Assembly: GCA_037447655.1 (NCBI GenBank)
Contig: JBBHKE010002024.1
Span: 210,842-274,841 of the forward strand
Length of the DNA: 64,000 bases
Source: Zygnema cylindricum
Lineage: Eukaryota; Streptophyta; Zygnematophyceae; Zygnematales; Zygnemataceae
Direction of reading: 5' to 3'
Under the pieces are notes generated by a model. The model did not search any database. It had not been told where the DNA came from and saw only the letters and a list, made by a program, of their open reading frames with translations. Positions within the stretch are counted from its first letter, which is position 1, and each line of letters starts with the position of its first letter. Made by a program: the position numbers and the translations under genes. Below, one piece after another: positions 46,601 to 58,600 of the stretch.

Positions 46601-49600
46601 TAACGTACGGTATAACTACAGTACACCACGAATCGCTATTAGCGTCAAAGATTAAATAGCGTATAAAAATAATTAGCGTTATTAACGCTAATTGGGAATT
46701 TGAAAATTTTCAAAGAAATCATGTACTCTAATTAGAAAATACTCTAAATTTTAAATAGTATGGATAATTCTATTTGAGAATATGCGCAAAAATTTGGGGA
46801 ACCGAATTAGCGTTCAATATGCTAATAGCGATTCGCGGTGTAGTGTAATTTACTCTACTGTAGTTCAAGAGGTGTTAGAAATCATTGAACTGTTAAAGTC
46901 CGTACGAAAACTGTTGGTTATTTCGTTCAAAAGTAAAGAAAAAGTGTCGACGTCGACACGTGGAAATGAGTTGCGTCGAGACAGGAAAGCACACTTAAAT
47001 TTGATTTGTAGCAATTAAGACGAGGGAAAATGGCTCGAACCTATTCTCACATGTTCGAAGGTCGACTATGTGAACACAGACTAAAGCGATTACACTAGGA
47101 AATGTTTAGATAAATTAGTGTAATGTGTGTTGATTAGCGTTAATGTCATAGTTCAAAAGTAGGCGTATTTATGGTAGGCCTTTGGTCGGCGCCTTATCGT
47201 AAGTTGTGTTACAAGCTTTTCATGTGATCTTCTTAGATCGCTACTTTGATCAGCGACCGTCCGATCGTCCGAATCTAACGGTGTAAATAAATTTTTTTGG
47301 TCTGAATGTTTTAATTGGTCCAATATTTGGTCTGAATGTTTTAATTGGTCCGGATAGGTCCGAATACAATATGGGTCTTAAGGTCATATTGTATGTTTTG
47401 CGTACAATAGGCATATTGTATGGGCCTACTTTCACCTACTTTTGAACTATGGTTAATGTTTTCATGAATTAGTGAGAGACGATTAAAATTGCAAACACCA
47501 CGTAAAATAGTGGCCCATAATGTGCCACGAAGCGAAAAATAATGTAGTATTGTTCATGATTTCATTCTAATAAAGTGATAACGTTAATAATGTAGCTAGG
47601 TTCTATCGTACTTTTGTGCACTCTGCACTCTTGTGCCCTCGTGGAATCTCTTACATGGTCGTGCACTTTCTTTGCACGCTTACACTCGAATCTATTTTCA
47701 TGGAATCTCTTGCACTTTTGTACCGTAATGCACCTCTATGCACTCATACCTTGGTGCAATCTTATGCACTTTTGTACCTTTGATGCACTTTTGTATCTCA
47801 CTTATACAGCTATGAACCTTAATGCACTCTCACGCAGTTTCGTACGGTGCACTCTTATGCACGTTTGTACTTTGGTGCACTATTGTATTTTTGTGCACTA
47901 TCATGTCGTGCAGTTTTGCTGTTTTCACTCCCCATAGGGACCCAGACTAGCATTTTAGGGTTGGTGAGGTATGGTTGTTGTCGGTTTGTTTGAGGAAGCA
48001 TTTCATGAGTAATGATTGGAATGACAGTGTGTATCGTTGACATGAAGGTGGTTTTCTGTGCTGTGTAGTTGATCTGGATTTGCTTATTCTATTCTTTAAC
48101 TGCTTTTGTTTATATATGTTTTTGTGACTGGAAGTAAGAGTTAGAAATACTTCTGCGTTTCAAATGTTGTTGAGGCTATTTCCACCTGTATCGATCTTGG
48201 TGTGCACGATACGAGGGGATCATGTTATGAGTCAAAGGAGCTTGCTGGAATATCATGGTGCATTGCTTTTTTCTTTCGGTGACTGGTCCTGGCTGTGCCG
48301 CTGATAGTTTCATTCTCTGCAGATATTTGAATAACGCTCGCATTGGTGGAACAATCAGCCCGTGGATCGGGAACCTCTCGGAACTTGTCTCCTTGTGAGT
48401 CATTTCCACCCATATAGCACTAATGGAGAAGGCAGCTCGATCCTGTCTCTTTGCTTAAAGCCTTTGCTTCAACATTGAACAGACGGCTGTTAAGCAGGAC
48501 AAGTACACCGCCCATCGTTGTTAGTGTTAATAACACTAATTCTGTCGCGACTTTTTTTGGCCAAAATCACAAAATAGAGTTAACAACATTATTTTAGGAA
48601 GTGGACCAAAATCCGCCACGTCACCTTGCACTAAATTAGTATTATTAATTATAATTTTGCATTTACACTAATTTTTCTTTAACACTAATAATGATGGGCG
48701 GTGTAGATAAGGCAGATGTCCTGACTGGAGTCAAGATACAAACAAAGACATGATGATGGGGCTAATGGTCAAGAAAGTGGATGATGCTTGATTATACATG
48801 CCCATCCTTGAATTTATACTTTATTTCTTTTTGCATGCATACATCCAAACATCGACTTAATATTACATTTATATATTCATGCATTAGACATCCACACATG
48901 AACAACTCTTAATTCATAATTTCAATTTTAGATTGAAAATGTCACACATTCAGACATTGAGGATCTTAGTCAAACATATGGCCGTACATTCTGACAGTTA
49001 TATGCTACACCGCGAATCGCTATTAGCGTCAAATATTAAATAACGTATAAAAATAATTAGTGCTATTAACGCTAATTGGGAATTTGAAAATTTTCAAAGA
49101 AATCATTTACTCTAATTAGAAATTACTCTAAATTTAAAATAGTATGGATAATTCTATTTGAATTTGGGTCAAAATTTGGGAGAACCGAATTAGCGTTCAA
49201 TACGCTAATAGCGATTCGCAGTGTAACATAGTTATATGCCAACATAGTTATGTGTGTATACATCCGTACATGCATGCATTGTCACATTGATGCATCAATA
49301 CTTGCTGAGATTCCTACATTCACAAATTCTTTCATTCATTCATGCATTCATATATCCATATATTCTACATCCCTCTGTTCATACATTTACCAGTTTATGC
49401 ACACGTGTGTACTTACATCCGTACAGTGTACACTCATACTTTTATACTTTCATGCACTCATAAATTCATATATATATACAAACATCCATTTTTTTATTTT
49501 ATTTTTTTACATTCATTTTTTTTTTTTTTCATTTGTATATACAGTCGTATGTATTGCTGAATCCATATATCCATGCATTTGTATATCTAGGCAATTTCTT

Positions 49601-52600
49601 GTGTATAACCCTAAAAAATCCTAAAAAACCCTAAACATGCATTGATTACACAAACATAAGCACGTGCACAGCCATGTATGCATATAGATATTCGTTATTT
49701 CAAATAAACATCATATACACACATTTTAACAACTAATTTAAATGTATATTTGGCAGATCAAATTGTGAATATAAACAAACAACACATATGGAAACGTCGC
49801 ATTTTTGGTAATCGTTGAAGCTATATAACTCTTAGGCTTCTGGTTGCATTTGTTATACTAGCAAAATTTGACATACGTAAAAATAGTCCATTCTACATTG
49901 CACAAATGCAATTTTGATTTTTTCTCTCTCTCTCACTCTCTCTCTCTCCTTTACCTCTATTCACCCTTTGGCTTGCAGAGAAATAAAAGGAAACTTCTTC
50001 TCTGGAAGTATTCCAGACTCCATAGGAAATTTGAAGGTTCTTGTCACTTTGTAAGCCCACAAATTCACAATTTCTGATTTGCCTATCTCTGTTTTCAAAA
50101 TGAGAATAGATGACAAACAATTGTATGTTCTTAACTATCCATCAATCTCTTTTGCATCTCTAAGTGATAAAAAAACTAACAAATAACTAGGGAAGGACAA
50201 CCTTTTATTGTGGGTATTTTTTCGCGTTTCACTTTCTCTTTCATGCTATAACCTACCTATCTTATTTGTCCTTTAAAGTTCATACCCTACCTGTAAATTA
50301 CCAGTTTTCGCAATTTTTTGTTTTGCAGAAATCTTGTCTTATTTGTCCTTTAAAGTACATACCTTACCGGTAAATTGGTTTTCGCGATTTTTTGTTTGCA
50401 GAAATCTTGCTGAAAACCAGCTGACAGGAAGTATTCCTCTTTCGATTGGAAACCTTACCACTCTTACTCAATTGTAAGTTAAGGCCATTAAGGGGAAACC
50501 CTAAAAACTTATTTAAAATATTGTGCCTGACAAGGCCACGTGACGCTTTCTCCAGTACACCGTGAATCGCTATTAGCGTTATGAAATAATTAGGGTTAAA
50601 AAACAATTAGCATTATTAACGCTAATTGGGAATTTGGGGATTTTCAAGGAAATCATCGACTCTAATTGGGAATTTGGGGTTTTTCAAAATAGAAGTAATA
50701 ATTCTATTTGAGAATTTTGGTCAAAATTTGGGGGCGCCGAAATAGCGTTATGAACGCTAATAGCGATTCACGGTGTACCATTGAAGGAAAGTCTTGATGG
50801 GGTTTTTTTTTCTGTGTTTCATTATTGAGAAGAAAAGTGTGTGGTTAAAGCTGTTCTGGTTATGTGGATTTATTTTTCATATTGGTCATCTTTGTTTCCT
50901 ATAGATACCTTGATGTGTCTTAGTTGAAAAATTCAAATGTCATTGTGTAAAACGAATTTGAAGGAAAACCCTAATAATTACATCAAAGATTTTTGGGTTC
51001 TGATTGGCTACTGTTGATAGTGACTGTGCAATTGTATGTCAGTTTTCGCTCTCTAGTTTATTATTTTTCAATTTGCGGGACTGTCTTTAACAATAAGCAA
51101 CTGGTGCATACCTCCCTCTCCCTCCCTCTCTCCCTCTCTCTCTCTCTGGTTTGGTATGCAGGAGGCTTGAGAAAAACAATTTAACAGGTCCAATTCCAAC
51201 AACTATTGGGGGTCTCAAAAATCTTCAAGAAGGGTAAGGTTGCGATATGGGATTTCTGTTCTGCTGATTGTTGCAAGGATAGGCAGACAGCTTTTGGATT
51301 ATTTCAAAGTCCCCATCGACATCTAAATCTTATGTTTCACGATGGGAAAATTTTTTCTCACCAGCTTTTATTGCATCATGAACAGGTTCGCGGTACTGTG
51401 CATACATAAAAGTTTATGTTAGGAGAATCGTACTTTCTTACTTCGATGAAGTTTCATTTTGATTGCTAATAATCCGTTTACTTTTTTTTCGTTGTTTCTG
51501 ATAAACTTCACCGATCAGACAGCAGTCAAATGAACACCAGTGCATGTTTTTATCAATGCATGTTTTTTTTGCAGGTGGATCTCCAATAACCTGCTTTACG
51601 GCAGTATCCCATCATCGCTGGGAAATCTCACAAAGTTGGTAACCTTGTAGGTTTCATGCAGCATCCCTCAGACGTTGTCTCTGTTTCAGCCTCCGTCTTC
51701 CTTCCTCTCTCTCTCTCTTTCCCTTCCCCCCCGCTCTCTCCTTTGCTCAGTGGAAATTCCTTTTACGTTTTCACTCATGTTTGCAACAATATTATATGCA
51801 TAAATGCATTTTGTTTGCTATATATATTTTGCCCATATAGCTCGTTTCCATTATATGTATGACGTCGAAATCAAAGTCAATTTCAGTTCAGTAATTGTTT
51901 TCAGTTACACATTTTTGCATGAATCGCAAAAAGAAAACATAAGATATGTGAGGGTTTGAGCATTGATGTGACTTCAAGCTGGAACATTTGACTTGCAGAC
52001 GACTCGAAAATAATTTTCTTAGTGGTCCGATTGGAATCACCTTTTCTGGAACTGAACCACCAAACTTAAATTTCTTGAACAACTATTTAACTGGGCCTAT
52101 CAATGTATCTTCAACAAGTGGGAAAAGAGTATGTCCTCTTCTCGAAAATAATTGTATGTTCGATCCTTCTTATGTGGCGTCTTGCGGCACCTACAACCAA
52201 CGGACGAATGCCACCTGTTCTCAGTTTTGTGATGTTTTCCAACCATTTGGATTATGTGGAGGATTTGGGACTTGTCTCCCAAATGCAACCTGCTTATGTG
52301 ACTCTGGATTTGCCACGATTTTAAACAAGCCAACATGTGTCGTGGCAGGTGAGTCCTGTAGAGGAAAAGTACACCGTGAATCGTTATTAATGTTAACACT
52401 AATAGCAATACACAGTGTAGCATTCATCATTTGCATATTTGCAAGGCTGACTATTTGACATTTGTATTTGACAAGCTGTAAAAATATTCGCAAAAAAATA
52501 TTTTTACCAACATGTCTTTTTTTTTTATCTGCATAGTGTGTTTACGTCAATTTTAGTTTGCAAAATAGACTTCCTAAAATACCCATACTCAAACGTCAAA

Positions 52601-55600
52601 TTTGTCTAAGAAATTTGCAGGCGTCAACTTTCTCATCCACAAAAACAACCAACGTCAAATGAAAATTTTGCTGCAAATCTAAGAGCTGTCAACTTTTATC
52701 GAACATGAAGCGTTACATTCCTCGTGTGTGTGATAATAGTAGGCAAAAATTTGACATTTGTCATTTGATATTTAACATTTGACGCGTGACTTTGTGATGA
52801 GTTGCTTGCATTTCGTATTGGACTTCTAGGAAGATTTTGGAATTTTATTTTTTTTTGACATTTTGTCATTGCAATGGCTGTGAGTCCTTTCTAGCTTAAA
52901 AAATTCGGCAAACCAATCCAGTTGCTGAATGATTGACACCCGCTGGGGATAGGGTTAAAAACGGCTGTCCACTTTTTAAAGATTATTTGGATGCCCGTCT
53001 TTTGTCGACACAATTTGACATTCGTATTAAATTGTTCATAATTAAATTGTTCGTAATTACGGTTTTAGGAGAGGAAGGGACATACAAATGGATGAGAAAT
53101 ACTTAGAACTTGGGACTTAGAGAAATGGTGCGTTTGGTGGCTAATGCCAAGAGTGATTACATTCATTAAGTTTGCCTCCCAACTTATAGTAATCGCTTTC
53201 ATCGAATGTTTGGCATGTTTACGAGGGCTCGAAGTACAATACAACACTTGTTTAGTCCAATTATTGTGTTTCCTAATTCCAACATTTATGTTTGTATGAG
53301 TATTTGTAAATTTGACCTCTTGTTATGAACAAGCCATTTGAATGAACTTGACTACAAAATATGGACGACTTAGACAGCTATTGGAATCTCCATCGATTGC
53401 TCTTCTCTCCCTTCTCTACTCTCTACTCAATTGCTCCGTGTATTCAAATTTTTCCTCACCTTCACCTCTCTCTCTCTCTCCCGCTCTCTCATTATACTTT
53501 TTGCGTTCGTCTTCCCTACCCCTTCTGTGGAGTTTATCACTCCCCCTCCTATGCTCCTCCTCTAACCTTACCTTCTCCTCATACTTTCTATCAACCCTCT
53601 TTCTCTTTTTCCCTTTCTCCCTCCCCCCTCTTTCTTCTTGTTCTTTTATCCACTATAGCTTTTAAGATGTGCCTTACGTCCATGTACTTGAGCTAAAAAG
53701 ATCATGTTGTTAACATTCGCGGTTGAAGTCGATTATGCAGTCTCTTCTCCACCTTCCTTACCTCCTCCGTCATCACCTCCCCCGCCTCTCCCACCGCCAC
53801 CACCACCATTGCTAAGTAAGTCTTCTCATGCTCATGTTTTACTCAATCGATTCTTGTCTCCTTGATGTTTCTTTAGGAAGACTTGGGTTTGTGTCCAAAG
53901 TTTGTTGGTCAAGCCCTTTCCACCCTTACGGGCTCCAAGTATATCTCCTCGAAGTTTTAGCTTCCTAAAAAAGTAATATTGAGGTTTTCTGTTATTGGCT
54001 TTATTGGACATTGAAATAACGCAAAATATCACCTTCTTAGTCCAGTTTGTGTGGTTTGTCACAAAGGCTCTAAGAAACAAAGGTACTATGTCAATCTTTT
54101 GAAGGAAGCAATTAGTAACATATGCTTTTAAAACCCTCGTTGTCCAATTTTGTTGAAAACGTCTCATAGGATTATACAGATTGTTGTCAATAGGAGTCTT
54201 ATCTTGCCACGGTTGTCACTAGTGATCTTTGGTCTCACTGCAGATTCACCATCACCTCCTCTTTCTCCTCCTCGTTCTCCTCGACCACCTCCCGTTTCTC
54301 CTCCTCGTCCCCCTCCCCTTTCTCCTCCTCGTCCCCCACCCCAACCTCCCCCATTTCCACCTCCACTACCTCCTCGTCCTCCTCCCTTCCCATCTCCTCC
54401 TTCTCCGCCACCACCACCTCCACCTTTCCCACCACCACCACGACCACCACGACCACCACCACGACGACCTCCCCCTCTACTACCTCCTCAACTTCTCCTG
54501 AGACCTCCATTGCCTCCTTCCCCACCACCTCCACGACCTCCCCCTCTACTCTCTCCTCAACCTCCCCCGAGACTGCCATCGCCTCCTTCACCTTCGCCCT
54601 ATCCTCCTCGTATGTCCTTATCTGCACTTTAGTATGTGAGCATGTGAATTGTAATCAAGATATTTTGCCGCCTAGGTTGCAAAGAGTCAACTCTCCTTTA
54701 TGGTTCTTCAAAATTTTCAACTTTATCTCTCGGTTTTATTTCGCGAGGCTAACTTTTTAGCGACAAATACTCATAAAGCCCTCAATTATCTCTGGGCTTG
54801 TGTATCGGATAAGACTTTCTGGCACCAAAGACAAACAGCACTTTTTCCCCATACCTCTTTGCAGCTTTGTCGTCCCCACCGAAGAACTCGACCCTCAACC
54901 CTCCCCCTCCTCCACCACAGCCACCGTCTCCTTGCCCTCCACCTCTACCACGACCTCCACCTTCCCGTATGTCTTCAATTTCTGATTATTTGAAAAAAAG
55001 CTTGTGTAAAAAACTTGTGGTATTGACTTCTGAATGCTGCATGCTTGTTGTGTGCTTCTTGTCTTTGTCAATGATTGGTTTTTTGCAGAAAGGGCCGTCG
55101 TTCAATCATTTACACTGTCTCACTTCTATATAACTAAATTTTCGCTTTTTGTTTTTTGCTTTCGGTACTATTTTTTTTTGGTTCTTTACGTGTTGCATTG
55201 ATGTAGAATAACACGTAGAATAATTCTTTAACTGTTCACCAAACCTTTTTTGTGGTACATTCCAAATGTTTTCCAATAGGGATTTGATTTGCTAAAATGA
55301 AATTAGTGAATGAACTTTTGTGAAGGCAGATGGGATTTTGTCCTATCCACAAAGGTACAACACCTTGTTTGATGTACATCGACCTGCTGCATTTAGAATG
55401 CTATACCTCAAAGCATTTGTGGTATTTATTAAGCTGTAGTAAATTACAATTTTGATTAAACTAGTACCCCCTAATGTGGTAACACCCTAACACTACACCG
55501 TGAATCACTATTAGCGTTATGAAATAATTAGGGTTAAAAAACAATTAGTGTTATTGACGCTAGTTGGAAATTTGGGGATTTTCACGGAAATCATCGACTC

Positions 55601-58600
55601 TAATGGGGAATTCGGGGTTTTCCAAAATAGAATTAATAATTCTATTTGAGAATTTTGGTCAAAATTTGGGGGCGCCGAAATAGCGTTATGAACGCTAATA
55701 GCGATTCACGGTGTAATAATAAAACCCTAATGTTGACGTCAAACTTTTAATTTTTAAACGTCATTCTTATATCGCGCAGGCTTTATTTACTTCACCCTAA
55801 CGCTAATCGGACAAGTTGTTTTTGCTGATGAATTTACAGTAGTTCTTATGTAGACAACTTATTCCGTTTAGCGTTGTTCATTCTTGTGCGTCCATTTCAC
55901 GCAAACGAGTGTCTTTGATTAGCCTTTCTTTTACCTCCTATTTCACCCCATTTAATTTTGTACAATCCAACAAAAACGTGCCACTTAATCAGTCTTTATA
56001 TTTCTGTTTGTGTTGATTTACATTTCAACGAGTAACTGAACTTTTGTGAAAGTAAAGCATGAATTTTACAGGTAGCATACGGATTAGACCTGTTTTACTA
56101 GTTGAATGCGGATAATACTTTTTATAATACTGCATTTTAGAACTATGTCTCAAGACGAAAGACAGAACATAAAAGTGACCCTAAAAAACCCTAAAAAAAC
56201 CCTAAAAAACCTTTATGGATTTAGCATCAAAATGTACAATTTAAAGCCAAACCTGTGTAAAAAAAGGACGAAAATGGTCTTTCATTTTGCATGTGAACTT
56301 GTTCTGAATTACGCATTTTGGCACTATATGGTGTGATCAAATTCACAAATTTATCATTGTTTCACAATGTTTACATGTGCGCTTATAACAATAATTTTGC
56401 CGTTTTCCTGGGTGACCTCTTTTTGTAGGCTTCCCCACTCCACCAACCCTACTTTCCCCTCCTTCCCCCCCCCCACCATTATTCCTTCCCCCCATGCCTC
56501 CAGCATCATGGCCGCGTCCGCCACCACCGGGTATGTTTTTTTATGGGCTTTGACTTATATTAATGTGACAATGCAATGGTCTTTCAATTTCCAACCTTTG
56601 GTGACCATGGACACTCACCACCCTGGTGGAATATGCTGCTATTTTTTTTTTTCTAAAGAAGATAAGGCTCTCTCTCTCTCTGTTATTTGAAGGTTCGACA
56701 TACACATCTGAGGGTGTTGGGGACCGATTCCATTTACTTTCTTGAGAAATGTTTTCGTCCTCGTATCGGCAAACTATACTTCGAAGTCTCGTTGTCTCGT
56801 GGCGATGTTGTTTTGGCATGTTAAACACCATATTCAAATTAATGGCAAAGACATGACATAAGCTTCTTGACAGATAAATTGTCGAGTAATCCGTATCCAC
56901 GATGGGGCGATGTTGTTCACCAATTTGAGCCGTAAAAGCAAATAGTTTTCCTTTCAGTTCTCCTCTAGGATTTTTTTTAGTCTTTATTAAACATTGGGAA
57001 ATCCAATAAAGCACTTTTGTTCCTCATTTAACTTGTAAAAACCGTTAGCTTCCTATTACCGGTTTATCGTATGATTGCAAAACCAAACACATTAGCATTC
57101 TCATTATCCAATCGATGAACTCTTTGCAGGTATCCCCATTTCATTAAAGCCGCCTCCTCCACCTCCTCCACCTTCTCCACCTTCTCCACCTTCTCCAAGT
57201 ATGTCCTCATTTAAAATTTCTGTCGTAGTATCATGTGATATAATGATATTGTTGCACTCAGAGTGTGAGTTTGTGCTCAAAAAGCTACGAACACTTGACT
57301 TGTGTCCTCTTTCTAATGTCCTCTCCTAGTCAATTCTTCGATATTCATGTCGAAATGTTAAAATTCCATATGTGATTATTTTACATGTTAACGGATCGTG
57401 CCGGACGTTTTGTGTTTCAAAGTTGATTAATTAATCCTCTTGACATCCACGTTCTTGATTGATGTAGAGTTTCCTCCATCCCCACCTCAACCCTCTCCTC
57501 CTTCCCGCCTCCCTCCACCTCCATCTCCTCTATCCCCACCAGCTCCCCGTCCTCCATCTCCCAAGTCTCCACCTCCTCGTCCTCCATCTCTCAAGTCTCC
57601 ACCTCCTCGTCCTCCATCTCCCAAGTCTCCACCTCCTCGTCCTCCATCTCCCAAGTCTCCACCTCCTCGTCCTCCATCTCCCAAGTCTCCACCTCCTCGT
57701 CCTCCTCCAATTCGTTACCCTCCCCCTCGGAGGCCACCCCGACCACCACGTAAGAAACGTTTAGTTTCTTTGTTGCCTTTTTTTTTGTCGGATAGTTCAT
57801 TGTCGGGTGCCATTGTTTTGTGCTTATCTATTTATTTTTGTTCCGTGCAGTCTTTTCTGTTTGGTGCACACCTTTTTTCTTTGTTGTTTTCGCAGAGCTT
57901 TCACCTGCTCGATTTCACGTTCGTCGTACGGCTGATTTAGAATTATTTCACATTAGAACGGATACAAGCCGGTGTACAGTACAAAAATTTACTGCTCTAA
58001 AGGATTCAATGCGGTGGTAGATCGTGCTATTTACATAAGAAGTGACAACGCACTTCCGGCTTTGTACTGCTTTTCCGGCTTCTATTCTAAAAGGCTTTCA
58101 CATAGCCTGTGTTCATCTCTGCGCTAACGATAATTTTAGGGATTATTTCACAATAAAACGGATCGAACCAGTGTAAAATTTGAAGGATATTAAAGGCAAA
58201 TGTCCATTGTAATGGAGAGCCCCTCGTTAGCCGGAGAAGTTAATGGACCTGCAAGCACTTTTCCTCGTAAACAAAAATAATGACCAGTAGAATTGTGTTC
58301 TTTGAACCGTTATTCATATGACAATCTTAACTTGGAGTTTTCTGCTACAATAAACATTTGCCCTATTGGGCTTAGGTTTGGGCTCCCTTGGGACGTTTTG
58401 CGTTTTAGGTTTTGTTTTTTTTTAAATTTGAAACGATGGTGGTTCCATTGCATGAACCGCGTCTTATTTTTTGCCGTTCATAATTCGCCGCTTGGCTTTA
58501 CAAACAAAAAAAGAAGCCCGGGAAGATATGTGGAAATACCTCTTTTCCTACGTGGATCAATGTTTACCTTTTTGTGACAGCCAAAGAAATTTCTCAAAAT

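Larger units (their letters stand above)
45541..47597. repeat. Tandem duplication in intron 2, copy B
   Basis: Second copy of 43689-45540. Differences are an expanded 34-bp minisatellite at its start, loss of the centre of the second S3 element (46438-46523 reads CGCCACTTAAGTGGC across the deletion), absence of the S1 element at the copy-A site, and an H1 insertion at 47147-47451. Confidence 0.8.

Noticed and set aside
49250-49624. 124-codon + frame (MCVYIRTCMHCHIDASILAE)
   Set aside because: ATACATTCAT-rich low-complexity intron 3 sequence; open in all frames.
54235-54627. 130-codon - strand frame rich in Glu and Val
   Set aside because: Antisense shadow of the proline codons of exon 10; the + strand reading has matching splice sites and phase.
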